Positions 8,439-16,832 of a DNA stretch of 64,000 bases are shown here, piece after piece. The number at the start of each line of letters is the position of its first letter. Position 1 is the stretch's first letter. Source of the stretch: Oppiella nova (Eukaryota > Arthropoda > Arachnida > Sarcoptiformes > Oppiidae); contig CAJPVJ010000013.1 of the NCBI GenBank assembly GCA_905397405.1, positions 1 through 64,000 of the forward strand, written 5' to 3'. The translations under genes were made by a program, and so were the position numbers. The notes beneath the pieces were generated by a model, which saw nothing but the letters and a program-made list of their open reading frames with translations, searched no databases and was not told the origin of the DNA.

Positions 8439-8809
8439 GCATTATAGAACTACCAATAAAAACATGTATCATAAGGCTGTGAAAAAAACGAAAATGCATG
8501 AGAGAAACATGAAATCACTAACTTAAAGCTGATATTTTATAAGCAATTTAAAACAATATACTTAATTTTATTTTTTAAAAAACATCGTAATTTCAATTGT
8601 ATAGAATCATATTTTCTCATTTATATTTACTTAAATACAAATGGGTATTGAAATTTTTCTATGTTGCTTATACTTTTAAAACTAGAAAAGTAAATAATTA
8701 TTTGATTTATATGCAATTAAAATATTTTTAAAATTGAAGTATTTACATATATTCTTGTTAATTATTTATTCAAGACGAGACAAGATCAAAATTATTAAAA
8801 GGTAAAAAG
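8439..8809. other. AT-rich upstream region of the secreted protease gene
   Basis: No open frame is supported in these 370 bases. The extreme A+T content and the AAAGGT ribosome site directly before 8810 suggest that it holds the promoter of the next gene. I cannot place a single convincing -35/-10 pair. Confidence 0.4.
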
Positions 8810-9802
8810 ATGAAAAGTATATTAAGTGGCTTACTGTTAGCATTTATGTCTAATCAGATTTATGCGGCTGTAACATGTGGTACGTCAACATCAACACTTC
8901 CCAATTTAAATAGTATTTATAAATCAGGCGAGTTTAGAATTTTCTACTCATCAAATTCAAGTAATGCTGATTACATACCAAATCAAACTGATCTTAATAA
9001 TAATGGTATTCCTGACTATGTTGAAAATGTAGCAATACAAGCTAATGCGACAACGGAAGCTTTAACGAGTCTTGGATTTGTTCATCCTTTAAATAGTGAT
9101 CGATACGCTGGTGCTGCAGAATACATTGATATTCATTTAACAGCTCTATCAGGCAATGGAATAGCTTATGAAAATCCTTCTATATTCGTAAATAAGCAAA
9201 CCAAGGAAGGTAAATGTGCTTTAAATATATACATTCGAAATAATATCGAGAGTTTCCCAGGAAATTATTGGACTACAGTAACACATGAAATTTTTCATCT
9301 TTACCAGTATGGATATAATCAATTTAAAGGTAGTTGGTATCTTGAGGGAATGACAAATTGGGCTGAAAGAGTTTTACGTTTGGGTACACAAGGGGGAGAT
9401 GGTTTGACCCAATTGCCTGATGATCAAGATTCGCTAACAGCAAATGTTTATAATGTGGCTTATAATCAAATGTGGCACAGATTAGCTGTGCTTTCAGATA
9501 AAACTAATGGTCAACTAAATCTCTCACCGAATCTGGTAAATAGAACTTACATAGATGGCACTAAGGTGTTTAAGGATGACAAGTTAAAAGGTTATTTGTT
9601 TATTAAGAAAACATTGGAAAATTTAAAAATTAAATCGGATCAGATTTCTATTCAAAATGGTTGGAATCCTCATAATTGGAATGAGAATGATCAGTCTAAT
9701 CTTTCTAATCGACCATACATGCTAAAAGCGATTCAAGATTCAATGTTGCAATTTGGAATGAATCAAACAACAGAAGAACAAAAATTTTTACTTTTGCAGT
9801 AA
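8810..9802 (+). CDS. Secreted zinc metalloprotease (gluzincin-like) with a calcium-loop motif
   Basis: The 330-aa protein has a Sec signal peptide (about residues 1-19, cleavage after QIYA). A calcium-binding loop of the type DxNxNGIPD lies at 61-69 (DLNNNGIPDYVE). The zinc motif HEIFH lies at 159-163 and is followed by WYLEGMTNWAE, whose Glu179 or Glu186 would be the third ligand of a gluzincin. Two Cys pairs could form disulfides. The protein should be exported to the periplasm or beyond. It has its own AAAGGT ribosome site and a downstream terminator, so it is a single-gene cargo unit in the element. The substrate is unknown. I assign it to a zincin, not a named peptidase family. Confidence 0.75.
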   Translation: MKSILSGLLLAFMSNQIYAAVTCGTSTSTLPNLNSIYKSGEFRIFYSSNSSNADYIPNQTDLNNNGIPDYVENVAIQANATTEALTSLGFVHPLNSDRYAGAAEYIDIHLTALSGNGIAYENPSIFVNKQTKEGKCALNIYIRNNIESFPGNYWTTVTHEIFHLYQYGYNQFKGSWYLEGMTNWAERVLRLGTQGGDGLTQLPDDQDSLTANVYNVAYNQMWHRLAVLSDKTNGQLNLSPNLVNRTYIDGTKVFKDDKLKGYLFIKKTLENLKIKSDQISIQNGWNPHNWNENDQSNLSNRPYMLKAIQDSMLQFGMNQTTEEQKFLLLQ

Positions 9803-9831
9803 AAATAGGATTTTCAAAATTTTTCACATTT

Positions 9832-9857
9832 AAAACTCACTTTTTTGTGAGTTTTTT
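9832..9857 (+). terminator. Rho-independent terminator after the secreted protease
   Basis: A 9-bp stem AAAACTCAC / GTGAGTTTT with a T6 loop is followed by a T run. Confidence 0.8.
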
Positions 9858-10153
9858 ATGTTTTAGATCAGTCAATAAAAAATGGTGTTTGACTCCTGAT
9901 GCTCTTGCCCAAGCTGAGAAGCTGGCAAGGCAGGTTTGAAATAAAGGGCGCTTAGGCGTCTTTTTTTACGTCTAAATTTTATAAAGGTGCTTGTGACTTG
10001 CTGTGATGTTGCTTTTTATTAAACAACTTTATCTTTGACAGCATTGAATTAATAGCTGTGTTTTTCATAAAAATATTAAAAACCATGACTTTTAAAACTA
10101 AAAAATTGAAATCATGTAGAGTCTTTATTCTTTTAAATATTATGAGGTGTCAA

Positions 10154-10414
10154 ATGAAATCTTATTTAATTGCTATAATGCATAGCATTTTGCTTGTAAG
10201 TGTTTTATTTTATATTGTTGTATTTTATATGTTTTTTTTAATAAAAACATTACTCAATGTTGATATGTTATTGATATTTATTGAGATTGCAATTATATAT
10301 TTTTTAATAAAAGTTAAAGCTTACACTTTATTAAATAAGTATTGTAGAGAGACCGTTGAAAACTTTATAGACGACTTTGAGTACTTTTTTTTTAGTTCAA
10401 AAAGCAAAAAGTAG
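10154..10414 (+). CDS. Two-span membrane protein, 86 aa
   Basis: The start at 10154 (MKSYLIAIMHS) is chosen because GAGGTG lies 5 bases upstream; the frame also stays open to 10058. Two hydrophobic segments (about residues 4-30 and 36-55) are followed by a charged, aromatic-rich tail ending in KSKK. No family is recognised. A strong terminator follows directly. The tiny size and two spans would fit a holin-like or toxin-like peptide, but nothing proves it. Confidence 0.5.
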   Translation: MKSYLIAIMHSILLVSVLFYIVVFYMFFLIKTLLNVDMLLIFIEIAIIYFLIKVKAYTLLNKYCRETVENFIDDFEYFFFSSKSKK

Positions 10415-10420
10415 TCAATA

Positions 10421-10453
10421 GAAAAAAACCACCCATCCGGGTGGTTTTTTTCT
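10421..10453. terminator. Strong bidirectional terminator
   Basis: A GAAAAAAACCACCC / GGGTGGTTTTTTTC hairpin with a very short loop and A/T runs on both sides. Confidence 0.85.
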
Positions 10454-10633
10454 TAAGGTATCTATTCTGCTAAAACAAATCTTCTGCCGACACGTTTGGG
10501 AATATTCAGATTTCTTTACGGTGAGAGAGTGTCGGAAGGAGATTGGAAATGTATATTTAGATATTTAGTCAAAATTAAATTCAAATCTGAAAATAATGTA
10601 TAATTAAGTCAACAAATCCAAGAATATACACTT

Positions 10634-11377
10634 ATGACAGATCCACAGATAATAGCCGCAGTCTTGAGTGCTCAGAAGACTTCAGAGGCAACACTACAGG
10701 CTGCTAATTGGACTGCTTGGGCGACAATCATTGCCTCGTTTATTGGAGCTGTTGGGATATTAATTGCAGCAAAGCTTGCATTTAAATCAGGTTTAAAGAC
10801 TCAACAGCATAATAATATTATTGAGGCTAAAAGGGAGGTGTATTTAGATGCTATTGCGCAGTATCAAAAAGCTATAAATAATCTAAAACTAATAACAATT
10901 ACACCAAGTTCATTCAGAGAAGTCTTTTTCAATGATAAGAAAGAGTTTTATGTGGCTGTAAATAAAGTTTTTTTAATTTGTAATAATGAAAATAAAGATG
11001 TTGTATCAGATCTACAAACAAGTTTTGATTCATCAATGAATGATTTAATAAGATTTTTTGAAAACTATATTGATTCCTACTTTAGTATGTTGGAGTGTAG
11101 AGATAAATATACAGCACTTGAAAAAGAGTACAGTCAATTTGAAAAAGAAAATCCGTTCATGTATTCAGTTAAAGAGCTTGGAGATGGTCCAACAACGGAA
11201 ATCGCAGGTCTTAGTGTACGTTTTAAAATTGCAAGGGACCAATTGAGTGCCGCAGAGATTGGAAGTGAGTTTGTAAAAAGCCAAGTTGAAGATCAAATTG
11301 AAAATGCTGTAAGCGAACTAAATTCAAAGTATATAAAATTTAGCGAAAAGTTAAGAACAGAATTAATGAGTATATAA
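10634..11377 (+). CDS. Membrane-anchored coiled-coil protein, 247 aa, unknown
   Basis: After about 26 residues comes a single membrane span (WATIIASFIGAVGILIAAKLAF, about 27-48). A long mostly helical cytoplasmic part follows, rich in Glu/Lys and likely coiled coil near the end (VEDQIENAVSELNSKY). No catalytic motif is seen. The gene has its own terminator (11393) and sits just before the phage head block. Its form is like anchored accessory proteins of prophages, but I do not recognise it and give no function. Confidence 0.55.
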   Translation: MTDPQIIAAVLSAQKTSEATLQAANWTAWATIIASFIGAVGILIAAKLAFKSGLKTQQHNNIIEAKREVYLDAIAQYQKAINNLKLITITPSSFREVFFNDKKEFYVAVNKVFLICNNENKDVVSDLQTSFDSSMNDLIRFFENYIDSYFSMLECRDKYTALEKEYSQFEKENPFMYSVKELGDGPTTEIAGLSVRFKIARDQLSAAEIGSEFVKSQVEDQIENAVSELNSKYIKFSEKLRTELMSI

Positions 11378-11392
11378 TCGAATAAATATTTT

Positions 11393-11417
11393 AAACCCCA
11401 CTCTGTTGGGGTTTTTT
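11393..11417 (+). terminator. Rho-independent terminator
   Basis: An 8-bp stem AAACCCCA / TGGGGTTT is followed by Ts, after the coiled-coil gene and before the Gp49-family gene. Confidence 0.8.
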
Positions 11418-11438
11418 AATGCCTAGAGGAAAGTAAAG

Positions 11439-11810
11439 ATGTCAAACGAAAAGCAAATTGAACAAGAAATTCAAGACAAAGGCTTGAATGCACCACGATT
11501 AACGCCTGATCTTATTGATAGTGTGATTGTTGATAAATATTTCTTTACAGCTGCAAATGCACAATGGGGTGCTGATCCAAATACGACAGCCTTGGTTGGG
11601 ATGCACAAGCAACTAGAAACATTAACTTTCTGTGTTTTAATTTTAAAGAATGGTTTCACAGTTACTGGCGAGTCTGCTTGTGCAAGTCCTGAAAACTTTG
11701 ATCCTGAAATTGGCAAAAAGATTGCGTACAAAAATGCCCGCAAAAAAATTTGGCAACTTGAAGGTTATCTTCTTAAAGAAAAGTTGTATAAGGCTGAATT
11801 AAATCAATAA
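11439..11810 (+). CDS. Gp49-family phage protein
   Basis: The 123-aa protein carries the family's core block, TFCVLILKNGFTVTGESACAS followed closely by PENFDPEIGKKIAYKNA and IWQLEGYLL, typical of the Phage_gp49_66 family found ahead of packaging genes in many siphophages. Its biochemical role is unknown. It follows a terminator and has AGAGGAAAG upstream, so it probably opens the late transcription unit. Confidence 0.8.
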   Translation: MSNEKQIEQEIQDKGLNAPRLTPDLIDSVIVDKYFFTAANAQWGADPNTTALVGMHKQLETLTFCVLILKNGFTVTGESACASPENFDPEIGKKIAYKNARKKIWQLEGYLLKEKLYKAELNQ

Positions 11811-11874
11811 TCCACAGCCTTCAGCTACGTTTCCTTTGCCCCGAAAGGGGTTTTATTTTGTCTTGGAGAAAGCA

Positions 11875-12057
11875 ATGCGTTTAGGTCGAATTGTGGCAGC
11901 AATGTTGGGTATGAGCGCAGCTTTTGCCGCACCTGCACAGAGAAGCACAAGTGATTGGGATTCATTTGCATGGCGAGAGCCAGTAAAAAGTAAATCAAAA
12001 CCCAACAAAGTTTCTCAAGCCAAAAGACGTAAGTATAAACGTCAAGGTCGGTTGTGA
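11875..12057 (+). CDS. Small phage protein with signal-like N-terminus, 60 aa
   Basis: The start at 11875 (MRLGRIVAAMLGMSAAFA) is supported by GGAGAAAG just upstream. The N-terminus looks like a signal peptide ending AFAAPA; the mature part is very basic (KSKSKPNKVSQAKRRKYKRQ). A short CCCC-GAAA-GGGG hairpin with Ts lies at 11839-11856 between this gene and the Gp49-family gene. Its stop overlaps the next start (TGATG). Function is unknown. Confidence 0.5.
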   Translation: MRLGRIVAAMLGMSAAFAAPAQRSTSDWDSFAWREPVKSKSKPNKVSQAKRRKYKRQGRL

Positions 12058-12227
12058 TGAATCGAGTCGAAGCACAAAAGAACCTAAAACTACTCGAACA
12101 AGATAAAGCACGCTTACTCTCACTTAATCATCTCAATTCAACGTGGGCGTTTAAGAATCAGTGTGAAATGCGAGTTAAGCAGATTAATGAATGCATACGC
12201 AATCTAGAGGAAGGTCTAAGAATGTAA
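12057..12227 (+). CDS. Small helical phage protein, 56 aa
   Basis: The ATG shares one base with the previous stop (TGATG at 12055-12059), a sign of coupled translation. The peptide is a single long amphipathic helix pair (QKNLKLLEQDKARLLSLNHL ... MRVKQINECIRNLEEGL), likely a coiled coil. No family is named. Confidence 0.55.
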   Translation: MNRVEAQKNLKLLEQDKARLLSLNHLNSTWAFKNQCEMRVKQINECIRNLEEGLRM

Positions 12228-12299
12228 GAGGTCGAATGTGTGGATATATGGCTGAAAAATATATTAATATAGACAAGTCATTATTCTTATAAAATTTAA

Positions 12300-12989
12300 A
12301 TGGATAAATTAAAACTTTTTGAATCATCACTAGAGATGATTGGTGAACTCAAAACAGAAATTCTTTGTAGTGATGTAGTAGATTGTGGACCAAGATTGGA
12401 ATTGGTAGAACAATGTATTTATATTTCTTTTAACCATGGGATTGGGGTAAATAATCTTTTAGCATTTGATTTACCTATTCAAGCAATGGTTTTATTTAGG
12501 GCACAGTTTGAATCTGTTGTTCGTGCATTTTGGTTGATGTTTATAGCATCGAATAATCAAGTATCAAAGTTGAGCTTCAGCTACACATTTGAAGAGCAGT
12601 TCGAAAAATACTCCTACCCAATGGTTACTGAAATGTTAGATAAATTAACTAAAGCTAATTTGCCTGCTAAACCAGTTATTGACCATCTGTGTGACTTTAA
12701 AAAATACCATCTCAAGCAGTTAAATTCTTTTGTGCATACAGGTAAACAGTCGTTTACTAGAGGTATTATGGGTGTTAAAGATGAGATGCAAATTGCATTA
12801 ATGAAGCAATCAAATAATCTAGTAACTGCAGCTGCACAATTAATGCTTACACATACGGTTCCAGATAAGCAGAAATTTATTCAATACCTTCATGAAAAAT
12901 ATAAAAATTGTTTTTATCTAGATCAAGATGTAGATCCTGAAATAAGGGCTAGGGTGGAAAAATATTATACAGATGGGTATTTAAAATAA
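12300..12989 (+). CDS. Helical protein, 229 aa, DUF5677/DUF6988-like (tentative)
   Basis: The protein is all-helical, with no signal peptide. Two blocks recall families related to HEPN/AbiV-type domains: LFRAQFESVVRAFWL (an Arg-x-x-x-Glu helix) and LNSFVHTGKQSF (a helix with Asn and His near its end). The resemblance is from memory of DUF5677/DUF6988 patterns and is not conclusive. The gene lies alone between the small late genes and the HNH nuclease gene, convergent with it, with no close partner. If the resemblance holds, a host-defence or conflict role is possible. Confidence 0.45.
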   Translation: MDKLKLFESSLEMIGELKTEILCSDVVDCGPRLELVEQCIYISFNHGIGVNNLLAFDLPIQAMVLFRAQFESVVRAFWLMFIASNNQVSKLSFSYTFEEQFEKYSYPMVTEMLDKLTKANLPAKPVIDHLCDFKKYHLKQLNSFVHTGKQSFTRGIMGVKDEMQIALMKQSNNLVTAAAQLMLTHTVPDKQKFIQYLHEKYKNCFYLDQDVDPEIRARVEKYYTDGYLK

Positions 12990-13041
12990 ACCTCCTCTGG
13001 GAAATTTATTTTGAATGATTGTTTTGAAATTAATAACGAAA

Positions 13042-13869
13042 TTAAGAGACGATGTTATCTATAAATTTTTCTTTTTGATGCCATTTCATAAATTTCAAAT
13101 GCTCTTTTTCAAGTTTAATTTTAATTTCCTCATGAATTCCATATGTTTTACATTGATCATTTGAAAGCAATTTAGAAATTAAAATTTTTCCCTTGTCATC
13201 AAATGAGATGAGACCAATATCAAAAAGTGCATCAAAATTAGGTGTTAGAAGTAAGCCATTAAATTTGTTAAGTCGTTCCTTGTGATTACTATCTTTCCAT
13301 GGTTTTATGTGTGAAGCTCTTAAAACTTTAGTTAAATCACTTTGACTAATGCAACATTTACCCCAATATTTAATTAGCTCTTTCCGAAAATCCCCTTGTC
13401 CAATACGAGATTTTATTAACTGAAGTTTTTCTGTTTCTTCAATTTCTGGATCTTTGGAAATTTTATCTATTTCATTTTCTACTACAATATTTTCAATTTC
13501 TTGATGAATCCAATATCTACGTATTTTTTTGCTTGGCTTTGCACCTTGAGATTCACAGAATAAAATAAATTTTTCTTCTAAAAAATCATTTGATTGGGGA
13601 TTTATTAACAATACCTTACTAATAGCTTTATTAGTAAGTCCACCATCTCTATTAGGGTTTTTCATATGATTGGCTAAATTATTATTAATATAACCAATAA
13701 ATCTTGAAGGTATAAAAGATACAATACCTTCACTTAGATAAGGAAGGTAGCATTTACCGTTTCCAAGTAATTTAATATATTCAGTTTTAAATTTTGAGCT
13801 TTTTTCTTTATCACGTTCTAAAGTTTTAATGTTTTTTTCAATATTTTCGATAGTTTCAACTAACTTCAT
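13042..13869 (-). CDS. HNH endonuclease with an unusual N-terminal domain (possible solitary restriction enzyme)
   Basis: Residues 150-225 hold a full HNH_2-type nuclease core: RIGQGDFRKELI, Cys172/Cys173, ASHIKPW with His187, FNGLLLTPNFDALFD with Asn204 and Asn211, and GLISFDD. The third position is Asn rather than His (H-N-N variant), which also occurs in this family. Residues 1-145 are an extra domain with SFIPSRFIGYINNNL, which may read DNA. It is the only minus-strand gene within the plus-strand late block and is AT-rich, so it was probably acquired separately. No methyltransferase is nearby, so a modification-dependent (type IV-like) enzyme or a free-standing phage-exclusion nuclease is possible. 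That is inference. Confidence 0.7.
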   Translation of the reverse strand: MKLVETIENIEKNIKTLERDKEKSSKFKTEYIKLLGNGKCYLPYLSEGIVSFIPSRFIGYINNNLANHMKNPNRDGGLTNKAISKVLLINPQSNDFLEEKFILFCESQGAKPSKKIRRYWIHQEIENIVVENEIDKISKDPEIEETEKLQLIKSRIGQGDFRKELIKYWGKCCISQSDLTKVLRASHIKPWKDSNHKERLNKFNGLLLTPNFDALFDIGLISFDDKGKILISKLLSNDQCKTYGIHEEIKIKLEKEHLKFMKWHQKEKFIDNIVS

Positions 13870-13952
13870 TTTATGTTTCCTAGATGCTTAATTTTATTGT
13901 AATTATTGTAGCATCAAGTTTATAAAAATCTATTCATATTGGAGGTTCCTTG

Positions 13953-14387
13953 ATGGAAATCAACCAATACATCAGCCTCATCAAAAAGGCGCCCATTAAA
14001 ACAAAACCAAGAGCAAAACCATTACCTAAGGCGAAACAGAATTATTTAGAAGCTGAAGAAACGCTTCATCAAGAACTTAGCAATTTTTTAATTGGGTATG
14101 AACGTAAATTTCAACCAATTCACACTAAAAATTTGCGATTCGATTTTCATATCGTGAAGTTAAGACTTCTTATTGAAATTGAGGGAGGCTCATGGTCTGG
14201 TGGGCGAAATGGGAAGTTAGCAAATAAAGCTTGGAGTGTTGACCGCTACGATAAAACTGAAGAGCTAGGTTATAAAATTGAACGATTTCACCCCGATCAG
14301 ATCCTTTCAGGGTATGTAATCAATTGGATTCAAGGGCAGTTTGAGAGATTAGAAAATGGAACAGATCAGACCATTTCCACCGACTGA
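13953..14387 (+). CDS. PD-(D/E)XK-type nuclease (Vsr/DUF559-like), phage
   Basis: The start at 13953 has GGAGG 7 bases upstream. The core RFDFHIVKLRLLIEIEGGSW fits the restriction-endonuclease fold, with Asp in the first strand and Glu-x-Glu in the next. It is followed by DRYDKTEELGYKIERF, as in VSR/DUF559-type nucleases. Similar small nucleases occur upstream of terminase genes in siphophages and may resolve branched DNA before packaging. It overlaps the next gene by 32 bases. Confidence 0.7.
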   Translation: MEINQYISLIKKAPIKTKPRAKPLPKAKQNYLEAEETLHQELSNFLIGYERKFQPIHTKNLRFDFHIVKLRLLIEIEGGSWSGGRNGKLANKAWSVDRYDKTEELGYKIERFHPDQILSGYVINWIQGQFERLENGTDQTISTD

Positions 14388-14997
14388 TTTTATTGATCAA
14401 GCAGAGGAAGAAGAAGCGATTCGCTTGGCACCCGCCGTGGATCTAAAAGAATGGGTGATCACAAACTTCTTAACGCTTGGCGGTGCACTTCATAATCCCG
14501 ACCATGACCATATAGCTGAATTACTACATGATGATGAAACTTTTTTAGCATTCGCATGGGCGTCATCTGCCGCCGTTGCTAAAAAGAGAATGGTATTAGG
14601 CCAGTGTGAAAAGGTCATGTTTAATCAAGGTGGTTGGCGTAAAGCTCGGCAAGAGCAGCAAATGCGCGACTGGTTTGGATTTGTACCTATATATCTCATT
14701 ACTGTAGATGCAAGCTTTTGCGAACGTGCAAATGATCGTGAATTTTGCGCTTTGATTGAGCATGAGCTTTACCATATCGGTGTAGAGCGTGATGAGGATG
14801 GGGAAATACTCTATAGCGATCATACAGGCTTACCTAAGCACTATTTAGCTGGCCATGATGTAGAAGAGTTTATAGGCGTTGTCAAACGGTGGGGAGCAAG
14901 CGATAACGTCAAGCGATTGGTTGAGGTAGCTCAAAACCCACCGTTTGTATCAGATTTTAATGTATCTGCGTGTTGTGGAACTTGTGTGATCAATTGA
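14356..14997 (+). CDS. Putative phage metallopeptidase
   Basis: The 213-aa protein has a zinc motif HELYH (in LIEHELYHIGVERDEDG) and later GHDVEEF, which could supply the remaining ligands. This matches the putative phage metallopeptidase family found next to small terminase genes in many Acinetobacter and other siphophages. Its substrate is unknown. It has no signal peptide, so it acts in the cytoplasm. A terminator directly follows. Confidence 0.75.
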   Translation: MEQIRPFPPTDFIDQAEEEEAIRLAPAVDLKEWVITNFLTLGGALHNPDHDHIAELLHDDETFLAFAWASSAAVAKKRMVLGQCEKVMFNQGGWRKARQEQQMRDWFGFVPIYLITVDASFCERANDREFCALIEHELYHIGVERDEDGEILYSDHTGLPKHYLAGHDVEEFIGVVKRWGASDNVKRLVEVAQNPPFVSDFNVSACCGTCVIN

Positions 14998-15016
14998 GCC
15001 TCTTGGCTCTTTTTTT
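14996..15016 (+). terminator. Rho-independent terminator
   Basis: A GAGCC-TCTT-GGCTC hairpin followed by eight Ts, overlapping the metallopeptidase stop codon. Confidence 0.75.
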
Positions 15017-15055
15017 TGCCTATTTACCCTTACGTAGTCTTACGAAGGGGTGGTT

Positions 15056-15577
15056 ATGGCAACACTTAAAGAGCCTGTGAAAATCTTTATAGTTCAGTCT
15101 CTTGCTTGCTTTGAAACCCCTCAACAAGTTGTAGATGCTGTAAGAGAAGAATTTGGTATTGAAATTGAACGGCAGCAAGTTGCCTCATATGATCCAACAA
15201 AAGCAACATGTAGAGGAATGAGTAAAAAGCTTAAGACACTTTTTGAACATACCCGCGAACATTTCAAGAAAAATATATATGACATTCCATTAGCCAATAA
15301 AGCGGTACGCCTTAATGAACTCCAAAAGATGTATGTCGATTGGAAGAATAATAAAGTAAAAAAACAAAGCATCATTAAACAGGTTAAGGATGAAATGTAT
15401 GGTTATGAAATTCAATTATTAGATGAGCAGCTTAAACAGCTTGAAATAGACAGAATTAAAAACGGAGATGGTGAAGGCGCTGATGATCCTACACCAGTAA
15501 AAGTAACTATTCACGTTGTTGATGCGAGTAAAGAAAATGCCGAACATAAATCCGACGCTGAATGTACCTCAGGCTAA
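15056..15577 (+). CDS. Terminase small subunit (DUF2280-like)
   Basis: The start at 15056 (MATLKEPVKIFIVQSLACF) follows AAGGGGTGG. The N-terminal half carries a helix-turn-helix-like pattern (TPQQVVDAVREEFGIEIERQQV), as in small terminase subunits that recognise the packaging site. The C-terminal part is helical and acidic. It directly precedes and overlaps the large terminase gene. The DUF2280 label is from memory of Acinetobacter phage annotations. Confidence 0.75.
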   Translation: MATLKEPVKIFIVQSLACFETPQQVVDAVREEFGIEIERQQVASYDPTKATCRGMSKKLKTLFEHTREHFKKNIYDIPLANKAVRLNELQKMYVDWKNNKVKKQSIIKQVKDEMYGYEIQLLDEQLKQLEIDRIKNGDGEGADDPTPVKVTIHVVDASKENAEHKSDAECTSG

Positions 15578-16832
15578 TTTTCTACAGCTCAAAAATAAGT
15601 TTCGTGCATTTGTCGCAGGATTTGGATCTGGTAAAACTTGGGTGGGCTGTTCGAGTCTTTGTGATAAGTCTTGGGAATTTCCGAAAGTACCTTTGGGCTA
15701 CTTTGCACCAACCTATCCTCAGATACGAGATATTTTCTTTCCTACCATAGATGAAGTTGCTTTTGACTGGGGCCTTAAGACCAAGATTTATGAGTCAAAT
15801 AAGGAAGTTGATATTTACTATGGTCGCCAATACAGAAGTACAGTTATTTGCCGTTCAATGGAAAAACCTCAAACAATTGTTGGTTTTAAAATTGGTCATG
15901 GGCTAATTGATGAACTTGATGTCATGCCTACGCTTAAAGCACAACAAGCATGGCGAAAAATCATTGCTCGTATGCGTTATAAGCAAGCGGGTTTAATCAA
16001 TGGTATTGATGTGGCCACCACACCTGAGGGATTTAAATTTACACATGAACAGTTTGTAAAAGAGGCTAACTCAACACCTCAGAAACGAGCACTTTACGGA
16101 ATGATTCAGGCTTCAACCTACGATAATGAAGCAAATTTACCTGATGATTATATTTCTTCGTTATTCGAGTCCTACCCCCCTCAGCTCATTTCTGCATATT
16201 TAAAAGGGCAGTTCGTAAACTTAACTAGTGGCGCTGTATATCCTGATTTTGATCGAAAATTAAATCATACCAATGAAGAGATTAGACCTAATGAGTCTTT
16301 ACTCATTGGTATGGACTTTAACGTTTTGAAAATGGCTGCAGTTGTTTATGTCATACGTGATGGTAAGCCCCTAGCATTGGACGAGATGGTTGGAGTGAGA
16401 GATACACCCACAATGGCAACATTACTTATTGAGCGCTTTCCATTTCATGAAATGACAGTAATTCCTGATGCAGCAGGACAATCTACATCATCTAAAAATA
16501 GCAGTGAGTCAGATCACCAAATATTACGAGATAAGGGTTTTAGGATTGAAGTGGATGGAATAAACCCTGCAATTAAAGATCGGATTAACGCAGTAAATGC
16601 TCTGATTCTTAATGCAGAGGGTGAGCGAACACTTAAAGTAAATACCAACAAATGCCCCCGTTTTACAGAAACGCTAGAACAGCAAATTTATGATGATTTT
16701 GGAATGCCGGATAAAAAATCAGGTTTAGATCATGTAGGAGATGCTGGTGGTTATCCATTGGCAAAGCGATTCCCGATTATAAAACCTGTAACCAGCCTTA
16801 AAGACATTTCTATTTTTGGACGAAGAAAATGA
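15537..16832 (+). CDS. Terminase large subunit
   Basis: This is the packaging motor ATPase and nuclease. The N-terminal ATPase has a Walker A loop, GFGSGKT, near residue 30, and HGLIDELDVMP as Walker B. The C-terminal RNase H-like nuclease has LLIGMDFNVLKMAAV with its first Asp, and VIPDAAGQS further on. The start at 15537 (MPNINPTLNVPQ) is preferred; the frame is open to 15516. It overlaps the small subunit gene by 41 bases and the portal gene by 4 bases. Confidence 0.9.
   Translation: MPNINPTLNVPQANFLQLKNKFRAFVAGFGSGKTWVGCSSLCDKSWEFPKVPLGYFAPTYPQIRDIFFPTIDEVAFDWGLKTKIYESNKEVDIYYGRQYRSTVICRSMEKPQTIVGFKIGHGLIDELDVMPTLKAQQAWRKIIARMRYKQAGLINGIDVATTPEGFKFTHEQFVKEANSTPQKRALYGMIQASTYDNEANLPDDYISSLFESYPPQLISAYLKGQFVNLTSGAVYPDFDRKLNHTNEEIRPNESLLIGMDFNVLKMAAVVYVIRDGKPLALDEMVGVRDTPTMATLLIERFPFHEMTVIPDAAGQSTSSKNSSESDHQILRDKGFRIEVDGINPAIKDRINAVNALILNAEGERTLKVNTNKCPRFTETLEQQIYDDFGMPDKKSGLDHVGDAGGYPLAKRFPIIKPVTSLKDISIFGRRK

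Noticed and set aside
10487-10535. Inverted repeat CCGACAC / GTGTCGG with a 35-base gap
   Set aside because: The arms are short and the gap long; there is no T run or conserved partner, so I do not call an RNA or operator.
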